A stretch of 64,000 nucleotides of DNA from the NCBI GenBank assembly GCA_021613335.1, contig JAJTWR010000281.1, positions 1,076,001 through 1,140,000 on the forward strand. The letters run 5' to 3'. Below the pieces are notes generated by a model, which did no database searches, was not told the origin of the DNA, and worked only from the letters and a program-made list of their open reading frames with translations. Numbering within the stretch: the stretch's first letter is position 1; each line of letters begins with the position of its first letter. The position numbers and the translations under genes are program-made. Source of the DNA: Whitmania pigra (taxonomy: Eukaryota > Annelida > Clitellata > Hirudinida > Haemopidae). This document shows positions 27,015 through 42,300 of this stretch, in pieces.

Positions 27015-30000
27015 CTTGAACTCTAATGGGGGGCTGTCGAATTCTTAAATAATTCTTTTTGAATCTTTTGAAAAGGTTTGGAGCGCATCCTGACTAGTGC
27101 TTGGTTTCTTTGCTCAGCAGAAATGGACATTTTCGCAGCTCATCATTCGGAACGGATTGTTGCGGGCGATTGTGATGCTTACTTTACACGAATTATCGGC
27201 TTACATTTATTTATTCGAAGTGTTTTTGTTGAATACTTGTAATTGTGGTCTATTAGTTACCTTTTTTTGTTCATTTTCAAACCTTTTCAGTGGGATTATG
27301 AGGCGCGCTCATATTTTGCTCGTTACGACGGCACTGAAGTGCTCTGCCTTGTGAATTGACTTGCTGCCGAATCGTTTGCAGTTTTACGTCAATCCTTGGG
27401 TTCCCCTCGTACACAAGAGTGAGACTGCAGTACCTTGACTAGATGGCCTGTTCTGGCATGCCTTTGGGCTTGCACTAGCTCCTTCCTGAGCAATTTTGCT
27501 TGAATCACCAACTAGCATTGACCAAGTCCATAAATGTAAATAATTTGTTTTGCAAGCATTAGCCTAGTAAATGGAACCTTTGTGTGAACCCGTAATCATA
27601 TTCATCGTCTCCACGAGAGTTGTTGGTTTAAGTAGCCCACCATGTAATTGTGGATTCTTCCTCTACATCCTTGCGTTTGTCAACTTGATTTCCTTTATTC
27701 GTTTGTGAGGTTTTTATTCTCGAAAATGATTAATGATTAATACGGAGTTACTCCTGAACTAAGGATTGACAGTTGAATAAAACACACATCTTGTCAGATT
27801 TTCGCACAAACTTAATTAATTTCTCGCGAACTTCCATCGTCTAAAAAAAACAGTTTTTTTTAAAAAAACTAGATGGGAAGGTAACAAAAACTTAAATCTC
27901 GACCCGTCGATTATGTGACGATGTGATGATGTCGGTTCGTATTTTCCGCCACATGCTTCGGGATGCCGGTGGAAGCTGTTGGATGGAGTTGATAAACACC
28001 CGCCGAGTGGAAGAGTTGCATTGTTGCCCCTTAAGAACGGACTTATCTGTCGTTTCGAGCATGTTGCCGCTCTTCGATGCTGTTGCCATTCGCCGTTACG
28101 CATTCGTCTGCTAAAAGAATTTTTTCGAAAGATAATCCAAAAGCGAATTTCGATTTGTTTCGTATTCTCCGTCGTTCGGCATTCTTTAGATAATTTATTT
28201 AGTAAAACTTCCCATCAGAAATGGAGACCCAGGTTATTAAGCAATTTATATATTTTATTTCATTTTATTTAATTTTAATTTATCAACTATTTCATTATTT
28301 CTTTTAAACATTTATGATATTTAAAACAAAAAAAGACATAAAGCAGACGTTGACTCGAGTGTTTTGACGAGCTTTGTTCGTCGCAACTTGAGTGATGTTT
28401 CAAGGCGCTGATCAGACTTTTTGGAATCTCAAGTTACAAATAACTTGTCAAGACGGCTTGATTTGACGACCATGTCATGAAGGCTATGTTATTGAATACA
28501 GTTCAACCTTAATTTCATGAAATAGAATCGGGAATTAATCTCGGTTTCGAATCAGGCGATGGTGACAATATGCTCGAATTGATGGCCATGTAATGTTAAC
28601 AACTCAATCCGTTACAACCTTTGTCTACTCGACATAAAAACAGAGCACAATGGAGATGATGCATTTCCTTTATGGTGGGAGTTTTAACCGCTCCATGTTT
28701 AGAGATGTGGCTGCATCTCAGAAGTTAAGCGAAGAAACAATTGTACGAGAGCCTGTTTATTTTTTTTAAATTGGATAAATTGAATGAACTGTGAGCTCTG
28801 TGAGTCCTGAAAACCATCCTGCAATAGGAAGCAATGGGTGAAAAACTTGTTAAAAAATACTTTAAAATGTAGGTTATGGTAGTCTATGAAGCATGTTTGA
28901 GTGTACGCATGGACTACTTCACAAGTTAGGATTCACCTCGGTTTGCAACACAAAATCTTGCTCATCTTTATATTTGTGGCTTTCTTCCAACTTAACCTCG
29001 ATTGTTTTAGTTCAAGGACGGTCATTCATTCATCATGTTTCTTTTGACCCACAAAAGATTTCTACTTTCACAACAGAGTACCTCCATGTTCAAGACATGG
29101 TAGCATGATGCTGGCAGCGTATTTTAAAATATTTGGCAGGAATTTGAATTAAAACGCAAGAGCTTGTGTGCCACGAAACATTTGAACGCTTGCTCGGTCC
29201 AGGAGCAGTAATATCTGATTTCTGTATTGAAATTGATAATTTTTGAGACGAGTTCATGCAGGGAAATATTTTGTTTATAGAATTTATTGGCAGTCGTTTT
29301 ATTGTTCGATGCTGCAGGGATCGTAATGCCTGTAAGTGTATTTTATTACAAATTATAATAACTATTCTTCCTGCGAACGCGACCTTATTTATAACTGTAA
29401 CAAATTTACAATAAGCTGATAACAAGCAGCTATTTGAGTTTTTTTCCGGAAATTACTTTGCGAAACGATCGCCTTTTAGCGCTTGGGGTTTTGTTTGCCG
29501 TTTACAATTTCAATAATATTTTCATATTATCGTTGTTATTGTTATTATCATAGTTATTAATGTCATTATCTTCGTCATTATTATTGTTGTTATTGTTGTT
29601 GTTGTTACAAATTGTTATTATTACGCTGAAATGACAAGCATTCACGTGGTCGCTAATTTTTCTTTAATTTCCGCATACCTCCGAAGATTGCTCAAAAAAG
29701 AGGAACTGTGAAAGTTGAAAATATTTCACTTGAATGCCTTCTCCCTTCTTTTGAGGGGGGTGGGGTGGAGTATGGACTAAGTGGGGCTATGGGGTAGTAT
29801 CCTGAAAATACCTGCTGCATGTCCATTTCTAACAGGGCATTCCGCCGTGTAGCATGAACATGAACGGTTTCATAAATTCTGTTTATAATTTGCTCATCAA
29901 TAATCATTTAGAATTTTCTGTCCTTCTTCCATTCCATCCATCCATCCATCCACTCATATAGACAGTCTTTTTACGAGTGGAAAATATTTGCGACAGACGA

Positions 30001-30389
30001 TAATCGCTTTGTTTACAAGAGCATCATTTATTCTCGATTACTTTAAAAAGTAGTTGGTAGTGCCTTCTTCCCTCGTCGCAAGCATCATCATCATCATCCT
30101 CTTCCTCCTCTTCTTCCTCATCATCATCATCACCACCTTCATCATCAATAGTATCGGCATCGGATGGTTATAATAACCGTCAGAGATCCAATCATCACTC
30201 GGCCGATAATGTTTGGTTTTGAACCGCCTCGGAGAAGTTGTATCCGGGACGAATGATAATCTGAACTTAAGTTCACTTTTCGTAATATCGAAAAAGAAAT
30301 GCGCCGCGCTAAATGAGATAATAATAGCAACAAATAAATAACATTACAATTGCAAGGAGACTTTCAAATAAAAAATTTCAACTTCTGTC
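27015..30389. other. Intergenic region before the ankyrin gene
   Basis: It begins with the MARCH 3' UTR (polyadenylation signal at 27776). The rest is AT-rich with trinucleotide runs near 29520-29610 and 30080-30140. A more GC-rich patch at 27895-28110 carries reading frames on both strands but nothing recognisable. A leading ankyrin exon could hide here. Confidence 0.5.
27776..27781 (+). terminator. AATAAA polyadenylation signal, MARCH gene
   Basis: First canonical AATAAA seen downstream of the MARCH stop, about 760 nt away. Confidence 0.4.
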
Positions 30390-30395
30390 ATGCAG

Positions 30396-33300
30396 AACGG
30401 AGGGTCGGATGTTCCACCTTCCAACTCCGGGAAACTCCTTTCCGCGGTCATGGATCTCATCAAGAACGAAGCAGACGTCAATCAGGGATGCGATGAGGTG
30501 AGTGTTTGGTTTATCTTTGGCATGTGCTTGTTTAAAACTTCGATGCATTGGTCTCCGTGCGAGTGCATCGGAAGATGATGATGATGATGATGATCGTCGT
30601 GATAACGAATGGCTGATAAAGAAATCAAACTTCAAATGATGGCGATGATAATTTGCGGAGATGACGAGATGATAAAAGAAATCAAAATTCAAATCTTGAT
30701 GCATTCTGAGATTTGAATCATTCAGGTCTTTTGATGTGCGCTAGATTCCACTTTCCTCGGAAATCATAGCATCACCATAATGGATACATTGTAATAAACA
30801 TGGTCGTCATCATCACCATGAACACCAACATCATCCTTATCATTCCTTGAATGATACAAAATCGTCATTTTCATCATCATCTTCATCACCATCATCATTT
30901 TCATCAACCTCCTTACCTTCCTCATCATCACCTCATCATCTTTATCATCACCATTCTCTGTCATCATCATCATCATCACAATTACCTCTGTCATCATCAT
31001 CATCATCATCACCATTACCTCTGTCATCATCATCATCATCACCATTACCTCTGTCATCATCATCATCATCATCACCATTACCTCTGTCATCATCATCATC
31101 ATCATCACCATTACCTCTGTCATCATCATCATCATCATCACAATTACCTCTGTCATCATCATCATCATCACATTACCTCTGTCATCATCATCATCATCAT
31201 CACCATTACCTCTGTCATCATCATCATCACCATCATGTGTAGATGGGCACCACGGCTCTCCACGTATGTTGCGAATCCGGCCATCTGGACATGGTTCAAC
31301 TGCTGATCAAACGCGGTGCCAAAGTAAACTGCAGGCGTAGAGTGAGTAATTACGCAACTAATTAAGTAATTAATTATGTAATTAATTAAGTAATTAATCA
31401 TGTAATTATCATAACAAAATTATTAATATATTTAATTGGCGCCCAACAATAAATCAACGTCCAATCCGTTCGCTCATTTATTCACCCTTCTTGCCTTTCA
31501 TCCATCTGTTCTTTCATCAACATGTCCATCCATCATGATGATTTAGGATGGAATGACTCCCCTGCATGGAGCAGTTAGGGGGAACCACGTGACCATTGCC
31601 AGGTGCCTACTGGATAACGGGGCAGACCACACCATTGCAGACAGGGTATGGATTAATTATGGACATCATAAACAATACTTTAAGATGGCTTCTAGAATCC
31701 ACCGAACTGACAATTCAGAAAAAGATCTAATTGAATAAGGATTAATTATTTATTTTATTCTAATTGAATATCAATTTATTATCTATTTAATGAATTATAT
31801 TTTTTCTCTCATAATAATCATATCGTAGAGTGAGTTTACGTTATTATTATTATTATTATTATTATATTGTTAAATAAAAATTAATCAATTGATAAAATTT
31901 GAATTGAAACTTCAGACAGGTCACACTCCATTAACCTTGGCCCTGAACTTGGGGAACAAAATCATAAGTTCCGTCCTCATCAACCATGCAGATGGCTTGA
32001 AGAAGAACTTTTGGAACGTCCACAGGGAGAGGAAAGTGTCGCCATTGCACGCCGCTGTCAGGCGAGATGACGTTGACGCTGTTTCGCGCCTTCTCAGCAA
32101 GTTCAAAGCAGACGACAGCGGAATGGCACCTGATGCTTTCTACTCAAGACTCCATGAACCGAGCAGGGTATTGTGTATTAATTTATTTATTTGTTTAAAA
32201 CATTAATCAGTTGGTTGATACATTAAGAAATTGAAATATTTGTTTATTTATTTATGTCTATTGTCAATATTTAAGACATCACTAATTTAGTTTTGTCGCG
32301 TCGAACAATGAACTGTATGCATATAAATTATGCTAATCATTATAAAATAAATAAATAAATAATTATATTAATTAATTGATCGACTATTTCTTCGTTAGAA
32401 CGGCTTCACGCCTCTACACTCGGCTGCTCAGTACAACAGCAAAGAAGCTGCTAAACTCCTCATTGGCCACGGGGCCAACGTCAACTTCCCTGCTAAAGTA
32501 AGCATAAGCATCTTTCGTTATTCTTAATTTTTCACTATTAGTCTTTCAAAGAAACTACATATAATTCTGCTGATATAATTTAATTTAATACGCTTTTATA
32601 TATACAATTTTTAATAAAATTTATTATAATAAAATAATAATGATCAACAATATCATAATCATAACCATAATCATCATCATCATCATCATCAGCTTATTAT
32701 TATTATTATTATTATTAAAAATTATTATCTGTTGTAGCATTCCGTCACTCCTCTCCATGTAGCCAGTAGATGGGGCAATGCAGATATGGTCAACTTGTTT
32801 TTGGATGAATACGCTGTCATCGAATGTTCTTCAAAGGCAAGCCATATATTTATAAAATCATTTTTTGTTTTTAACTCAAATTCTAAGATTATTTCAACAG
32901 ATATAATAAAATTATAATAAATAACGATTATAACAAAATTATTATCATGTGAAAGCATGAAAAATACTTAATGACAGTTAAATTAATAAGTTATTAAACG
33001 CATTCTAAACATTATACACTTTTATAATCCAAGTTCATCCAGCAATAATTAATTTAAATGCTGATTAATTCCTCAAACAATAATAACTTGAACCAAACAT
33101 ACACACCCAGGACAAACTCACCCCACTGCATTGTGCCTGTCGAAACGGACACACCGAGGTTGCCAACATATTGCTGTGCAGGGGGGCCACGGTTTTGGCC
33201 AAAACCAAGAGCCTCCTCAGTCCTCTGCACCTGGCTGTACAGGGTGATCACGTGCCTACCTGTGAACTCTTGCTGCACTACTTTGCTAACATAGACGATG

Positions 33301-36300
33301 TCACCTGTGTGAGTTGATTGGGTAGTTGCTTATTGGGTAAATATTAATGAACTTAATTTATGTAGCGCCATGGTGTCAGATAAGCTTCTTGTTAACAATT
33401 TATATAGCGCTTCTTCCCAAGGGCGCCTATCGAATAGTAATATTAATGAACACAAAATAAATTGATTAATTATGGATTACTTAAGTTCTGCTGAGGTTTC
33501 TCATTAGTGATTGTTTTACTAACTATTAATAACTGGAATTAAATAAAATAACAAGTTTAATAAATTTCTTCTCCCATAATACAAAATAATAAATTTAATA
33601 ATAAATAATATAATAATTCCATCTGTTCAGGATTTCCTAACTCCGTTGCACGTGGGAGCCCATTGTGGAAGCTACAATTCGGCAAAATTCCTCCTCAACT
33701 CTGGGTGCTTCGTGGAAGCCAAAGCCAAGGTATTCATTAAAACGCCATTAAAGAAGACATTAAGTCCCTTTTTGTTTCTTATTTTAATTATTTTTAATTG
33801 ACCTTCAAATGTGTCTGGTTCCACGAATGGTTTGAAGTTGTGTTAAACTGAAGATAGCTTCTGCACTGTAGACACGTTAAATTGTTCTGTAATAAATAAC
33901 AATAATTATAATATTATAATTAAAAATGATAATATTGTATTGTTATCATCAATATTTTTAATATTATAATGTCATAATCAATTATTACATCACAATATTG
34001 TTGTGAATGTCTTATAATAATCTTCAATTCCACCTGACATTCACCAACTACATCCAATCTTTATGCCTCTCATTATTACCTTGTTAATTATTATTTTTTT
34101 AAATAATTCTTAATAAAGCTACTTTAAATAATTTTTCTTTTATCGCTCCAGAACGGTTTCACCGCGTTGCACGTGGCATGCAGGAAGAACAGGAAAAGGA
34201 TCGTTGAATTGTTGCTCAGGTTCAACGCCCATATAGAAGCTTCTTCTGAGGTTTAGTACATCAAAAATGTTTTCAATGAATTTATTTGATTTTTTTTTAT
34301 ATCTTCTTCAATTTAATTATTTCTTAATGCCATTAATTCTGTTAATAGAGAAAATGCAAAAGTCTGTCCAAATAAATTTTAAAGATAGCAGATGCTGATT
34401 GTTTGTTAGTTTTGGATTATGAATGTAGACCTAGCTAATGCTTAGTGAATTAAAGTTCCAAACTCCTGAGTGATTTGTTTAAAGCTAACTTAAAGCATCC
34501 AAACAGGTTAACCCTTGAACTAACATATTTTTAATTAGTATTGCAATACCAGCAGAGTTATCACGGCATAATTATTAATCTATTATATCTATTATAGTAT
34601 GAATCTATTACAGTTAAACTAACAATCGAACTTTTCCATCACAACCCAAAGGCGGGACTGACTTCTCTGCACGTTTCCAGCTTCCTCGGACACCTGGACA
34701 TCGTGAGAATCCTCCTGGATGCTGGAGCTCACATCGACTGCAGGAACTCGAGATTGGAAAGTCCAATCCATCTTGCCACCAGAGGAGGAAACGTGAAAGT
34801 GGTTGAACTTTTGCTGGACAGAGGAGCGAATGTCAATTCACAAGCCAAGGTGGTGAAGATATTGGTTTTTTTTCTTTGTTGATGTTGACCAGGTATTAAT
34901 ATCTGGTTGAACAATTTTCAAATGATCATTGTGGTCTGACGATGGTGAAAATGAATGTCATAGAACATAAATAATGATATATATGTAATACATCCTTTTT
35001 ACGATATTATAATTCTGCTATACACATTTATCGATTTATATGACAAAAATGACAAAAACGATCATAAAATTAAATAACAAACGATAATTGCTATTTATAA
35101 ATATTATTACAATATATTACAAGCATTCAAAATCCATTCACTTATTGTCAGAATATCAGATAAATGGGAGGCAAATTTTGTCATGTGGTTTTCAAAAAGA
35201 GAGGTACAGAGGGATAATGTTGTATCACAAAGAAAGCCTTTTGATCAGTGAAATTATTTTGGAGAGTGAATTTCTGGAGAAATTATGTGTCAGAGTAGTA
35301 ACTTCACATGGATTTCTCAATGTACTGATGATTTACAGAAGTCCAAATAGTTCATCAGACAACAACGACAAATTAATGCAGTTGTTGGGGGAATTTTTTT
35401 GTTTGGAAGGAGATCATTTGCTCATAGGAGATTTTAATTTCCCAGATATTGATTGGTTAACGACAAGTTGTTCAGGTTCTACAACAAAGATTGAAAATAG
35501 ATTTTTGAATTTTTTGGATGACAGATTTCTGACTCAACACGTCATGGAACCAACGAGATTTAGATTCGGACAAATTGCACATATCCTTGATTTGGTGATA
35601 CCAAATGATATAGTAGAGAATGTTGTTTGCCTCGCACCATTGGGAGGTAGCGACCACTCTATTGTTTCGTTCAATGTTATATGTGATGTTGAAGATAGCG
35701 CCAGAGCTAGAAGAAAGCCCTGCTATGATTTAGGAGATTACACCAGTTTAAATAATGAACTTGATAACAAGCTGGTGGATGTTTTGGAACCCTCTTTGAC
35801 TCTTGAATCAAAGTGGACAGCCTTTAAAAATACTTTAAAAGAGCTGACAAAAAAACACATACCCCACAGACTGTGCAAAAAGTTTAGATTCAAAATGACA
35901 CCAGAGCTTCATGAATTAATAACGAGGAAACACTATTGCTGGAGACAGATCTTCAGGTATGGTGACACGAACAGAATCAACGAATTCAAAGACCTTAGAA
36001 AAAGAGTAAAAAAATTGTCTGTGAAGCTAAATATAGAAAGCCAGAATCAATTAGCAATCAAATTCAAATCAAATCCAAAATTATTCTGGAATCATGTACA
36101 AAAGAAAACAAGAAGTAAAGATGCAATCAGTACAATCTCAGTGGACGGCACTGATTTGATCGAAGGCAAGGAGAAGGCACAGGCTTTTGCGGACTTTTTT
36201 GCTTCAGTGTATATCACGGATTCAGGTTCGGAAGGGACACCTGTTTTCAATCCCACAGTTCCGGGAGTCGAGATGGAGGAGGTTCGGATCGACATAGATG

Positions 36301-39300
36301 TACTGTGTAGGAAGTTGAAAGATCTAAACAGCAGTAAATCAGCGGGACCAGATGGAATTCATCCAAGAGTTTTAAAAGAGACACGGGAATCGATAAAGTG
36401 TTATTTGAAACACATCTTCGATTGCTCCATTCAGTCAGGGGTGGTGGTGGAAGACTGGAGATCTAGCTATGTGGTTCCTCTGTTCAAAAAAGGAATAAAA
36501 AGTGTAGTTTCAAACTATAGACCTGTGTCGTTGACATCGGTTTGTAGCAAAATATTAGAATCAATCATTAAAGACCATCTGATAGCTCACTTTTCAAGAA
36601 ACGATCTTTTCGCTCAAAATCAGTTTGGATTTTTACCATCTCGTTCTACGACTCTCCAAATGCTCAGATTTATGGATACACTTACCAGTGCGGTGGAGGA
36701 CGGAGATGAAGTCGATGTAATTTACACGGACTTGGAAAAAGCCTTCGATAAGATCTCGCATGAAAAGCTACTCTTCAAGCTAGAGAGATATGGGGTGCAC
36801 CACATGGTGGTTGTGTGGATTGGTAATTATTTGTCGGGCCGGAGTTTCCAGGTGAGGGTCGGTGGGGAGCTGTCAGACTCGTTGCCTGTGACTAGCGGGG
36901 TCCCTCAAGGCAGCGTACTTGGTCCATTGCTGTTTCTCATATATATTAACGACATATACACAGTTTGTGAAAACTTATTCTTGTTTGCGGACGACACAAA
37001 AATATATAGAGTAATTAGCGAAGAGGAGGACTGCAGCAAGTTACAGGTGGACGTGGATAACGTAATTGATTGGTTCAACCAGTGGCGCAACTAGGGGGGG
37101 GCAGGGGGGGGCGCAAGCCCCCCCCAGGCCTAATAGGAGAGACCCTGCAATTTTTCCAAATCCGATCAGTTTTTTTTTGGTGGGGGGGGGGGGGGTAAGG
37201 GGATTTAACTGGTTTGAAACTTTGAGACAGAAGATAGTCAAACTCATTAATAAATTATTAAAGATACAAAATAAGACTGTAGACAGAAGATAGTCAAACT
37301 CATAATAATAATAATAATAATAATCTGTTCTATTTTTAATTCTTTATTAATTATAATTGGTAGTTTTGATTTAAACAGTTTCAAAAATTTTTCGACTGCG
37401 TCGGGCTTTCGTCCCTTGTCTAAACTTGAGCTCCCCCCTCAGCATTTTTCGCTGGTTATCTGATGATCAGATAATGTCGTTTTGACAACCCTGCCTTGGC
37501 TGCTCTTGATGCTTTGCAGAATGGCACAATGACTCCCGAGCTTTCGGAATTCTGTAACCTTCATGGAAAAGACGCTGAAACTGTGCAAAGACAGCTCCAA
37601 TTCACATCGACAAGTTTACGTGCTGATCAGTCTGACCCCAATGCGTGTATCGAACTACAAGATCTTTTCTGTGCCACAAGCATTCAGCCCGAGTTGCATA
37701 TGCTCGATGTTGCTCTTACTCAGACATTTACGTCATCAGATGCAGAAAGGGCATTTTCTAAACTTCGCCTTATTAAAAGTCATCTCGGGACGACTATGTC
37801 TGCCTGTCGTTTGCAAAGTTTATTGAGAATATCTGTGAACAAAACAACTACTGCACTTCTTCCAGTAAATAAAATGGTGAACAGATTTTCACAGATTGAT
37901 CGAAAAATTATTTTGTAACTGTAAACACATCAAAATGTAATTTAGACTACAACATTTCAAAATTGTTTTAAACTGTTTAGGATCTTAATTTTATACATAA
38001 TTTAGATTAGGTGAAATGTTTAGGATATCAATCATATCATATTACAATTTTAAACATATCATAAACTTTTTTTTACAGTTGCTTTAACTGGCTTGAAACT
38101 TTGAAACAGAAGATAGTCAAGCTCATTAATAAATTATTAAAGATACAAAAAAAGACTGCAGACTTATAAATAAAAACTTATAATAATAATCAGTTCTATC
38201 TTTAATTCTTTATTAATTAAAATTAGTAGTATTGATTTGAACAGTTTCAAAAATTTTTCGACTGCGTCGGGCTTTTCTAAACTTGAGCCCCCCCCAGCAT
38301 TTTTCGCTGGTTGCGCCCCTGGGTTCAACAGATGGCAAATGAAAGTTAATATGAACAAATGTTGTGCACTGCATGTAGGGGGGAAACACCACTTGAATAG
38401 CTACCAGCTATCAGACCTAGATGGAACAAAATATGAAATTCCAGTTTACAACTCGTTCACGGACCTTGGAATTATAGTAGATTCAGATTTAAAATTCAAA
38501 GAACACATTCTCTCACGGGTTAAGAAAGCAAATATGATGTTGGGTATCATAGCAAGAAATTTTAGATATCTGTCGGATTTTGCTTTCGTGGGTTTGTATA
38601 AGTCTTTGGTGAGGTCTCAGTTGGAGTATGGAGTACAGGTGTGGAGCCCTTATAGACAGGGATTGATTGATGCGATAGAAGGGGTACAAAGAAGAGCTAC
38701 AAGATTAAGACAATCCTGTAGGAACCTTCCTTACCAATCGAGACTAGAGAAACTGAAATTGCCAAGTTTGTGTTACAGAAGAAAAAGAGCTGATTTGATT
38801 TTGTTGTTTAAGTTGTTGACAAGTGGAACGAGAGATTTAGTATGTCCTTCCCTTTCTGTCTGCACATATTCCAAGACCAGAGGACATGAAAGAAAACTGA
38901 TGACAAGACTGGCCCACAAAGATTGCAGAAAGTTTTATTTTTGCAACAGAGTGGTCCAGGAATGGAACAGTTTGCCACAGGAGGTTGTGATGTCAAGGAA
39001 TGTGGAGGAGTTTAAGAGAAACTTGGACGGTTTTTTTGTTAATAGAATTTACAATTTAGATTGAGGGGTTGGCGCACTGGTTTTCGTTTTGTTTTCGGTT
39101 TCGGCGAGGGGCCGTTGGCCTGAGCTGATTTTTTTCAAATAAAACAAATAAAATAAAATTACTTATTAATAGTAACTTTTATGTGTAAGCACGATTAATA
39201 TTATCCCATCAGGAGTTACAGACGCCGCTGCACGTTGCCAGCCATTCGAGCCACCTCGTCCTCATGGATCTTCTGATTGCAAGGGGTGCATCCATTGACC

Positions 39301-42300
39301 CCCTAACCACGGACGGGTACACACCCCTTCACATGGCCGCAGCTCAGGACAACGAGGAGGCCATTTTGTGTCTGCTGAGACACGCTGCTGATGCCAATCG
39401 GCTGACCAAGGTTTTTGTAACTTCTTTATGTTTTTTTTGTGGTATTTTTAACTTTTATTCATGATGTCATAATTGTTGTGATGATGATGATAATGATAGT
39501 TGTGAATGGGGACTAAAAATAACAAGAACTATAAGAATCTTAATTACATTTTAATGTAAATTAAATGTAAACTAATTTCATTCATTCAGCGGCATTTCAT
39601 TTAGTATTAGTTGTTATTAAATACGCTATTTAAAGGAAGTTAAGCAATTTAAAACAGTAATTTATTCAAGCAATTGATTTTGTTTGCGTCACATTTCTTT
39701 TCCCAACCAATCCATCCATCAGAGAGGATTCTCACCCCTCCACGTGTCTTGCAAGTACAATAAGAAAAGGTCAACGAGAATGTTGCTGGCAGGGGGCTGC
39801 GACCCCAACGTGCGGGGCTTGAATGAACTTACGCCCCTCCTCCTTGCATCTCATTATGGTTACCATGACGTCACCAAACTGCTGCTCAAGTACGGAGCCG
39901 ACGTTGGCCTGACTGCCCTGGTTGGCAACATTTGTTTGTTTCGATTTGTTTACAAACAAATCTAGGAAAACGTACGCGTTGAAGTTTTTTTTTTAAATAA
40001 AAATTTTGTTTGTTTTAATAATATCATCGTCGTCATGCTGTTCCTGATATTCGTGTTGATGTTAATGATGTGATTAAAATAGCTCACTGCTAATTCATCG
40101 CGTGTATCGATTTGAAGGGATTAATTATATCATCAAAGCAGCCAGAGCCGGAACATAGTTAATTACCCATTTTCAGTCAGCATTATAATTAATCAGTCAA
40201 TTGCACGATTAATATTTATAATCAGTATTTATAATTAATAATATTAATTAACTGCTAAAAGTTACCATTAATTACCGTAATTAATCAACCACGACATTAT
40301 AATTAATTGATCACCAAGCATAATCAATGGGTCATAATTGCTCAATATCGTGAATCATTATTTTATTAACTATATTCTATTAAAAATATTTGAAATGAAT
40401 ATCAAAATTAAGATAAATATGTTAACAGACCAATTAATTACACCTGTAAATTGTGACAATAATTGTGAATTGATTGTGATAAGAAATAAGAAAAAGAATA
40501 ATAAATTTACTAGGACAGTATTATTATCATAATTTATTATTTACCTTTTAATCAATATATTAGTATAGTACATTATAATTGATTATCTATTCATTATCAT
40601 AATTAATTAACACAAGTTCCATTGGCTACAGAACGGCTACACTGGCCTGCATATAGCAGCTAAGAGGAAGAAGCTGAGGATTGCGGAGGAGTTGTTGAGA
40701 TGGGGGGCTGATGTAAACAGCAAATCCAAGGCACGTTGGGAATTCCACGATTTATGTTTATATCGGTTTCTGTTTATAACTGTTTATCCGTGCCTACATA
40801 TCGAGTGCCTCATTATAATAATATGTATTGTGGAATATAATTTATAATCAAGTTGAACCCACCGATTGCATTTTTACCTATTATTTTTTTTTTAAATATT
40901 GTTCATAAGTTATACATTTATTATTGTCATTATTTCGTCTTAATAACTTTGGAGTTAATTAAAAATATTAGAAATATTATTAATAAATATTTGTAAAACA
41001 TTTTTATAATTATTAGAAATATTAGAAATATTTTTAATAAATAAATAATATTATTAAATATATAAACTGATATACATCAGAACGGTTTTACACCGCTGCA
41101 CATAGCAAGCAGAGAAGGTCATGAACTTATGGTTCAGTTGTTGCTGGTTCAAAGGGCAGAGGTCAACTGCTCCTCAAAGATTGGTCTGACCCCCTTACAC
41201 CTGGCTGCCAGGGAGAACCACGTGGGAGTGGCCAAACTGCTTGTTCTCTACAAAGCCATCATTGATCTTCAGACATTAGTAAATTATTTTTTATAATTAA
41301 TCTAATTAAATTTAACAGATTATATTTCAAATAAATTATCAAATCTTGTTATTAATGACCAATTAATAAGTAATTAATTGATGGCAATGCTACTGATTAA
41401 TTGATAAACAATAGTAATAAATATTAGCTAAAAAAGGTTTATCCATGCATTGTTTGGCTCAACTACAACTATTTTTAACACGGCTAACTTGGTAATGCTT
41501 TGTTGATGCGTGTGATGCAATGTAATCGTGATTCAGTTGTGCTAATCACATTTACAAGTTAACTATTTACAAGTAACAATGTCCGCGATGAACAGAATGA
41601 ATTGAACTTTGGTTAACAACACAGTCAGGTCACACTCCACTGCACACGGCTTGCCACTTCGGACAACTGGAAATGATCAACTTCTTGCTCAGTCATGATG
41701 CTGATCCAAACATTCAGAACAAGGTTTGTTTATAATTATTATTAATAATATAATATTAGAATTTTACAGTCTTATTAATATTAATGAATTATTGCATAAT
41801 AATTTGCGCTGTGCGATTATGTCATAATTTATATTTATATATTATTGTAATTGATATTGACTAAAATTAATTGAATGTAATTATGCAGCACGGCTTCTCC
41901 CCTCTCCACCAAGCGGCCCAAGAAGGTCACGTGACGGTCATTAACATACTACTCAAGTTCAAGGCCAACCCGAACTTGTTAACCTGCGTGAGTGCTCAAC
42001 TGGAAAACCAAACATTCCAAGACATAATTAATGAAATGTTAATTAATAATAATATCATCATTATATATTAATAATATAATAAAAATCACAAAATAAAAAT
42101 ATTATTATTATTTGGAGTATTATTTATTGTTATTATTATTATTATTTCTGGATGTAATATGGATATTTCAGAGCGGCAGATCAGCATTTTCAGTTGCCCA
42201 CCATCTCAATTACATGGCAGCTTCTGAAGCACTCCTCAAGGTCACCGACAAATACTTAACAGGACTGCAAGGCGATGATGATGATGATAATGATGGGGTT

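Noticed and set aside
30951..31238. Array that superficially looks like CRISPR repeats
   Set aside because: Eukaryotic setting; units are contiguous, without unique spacers, and built on a trinucleotide run.
30764..31306. Long poly-Ser, poly-His and poly-Met reading frames on both strands
   Set aside because: All are products of the TCA-based minisatellite and show no other protein features.
32650..32720. Possible regulatory CAT/TTA tract near an ankyrin exon
   Set aside because: Simple microsatellite of the kind found in most introns here.
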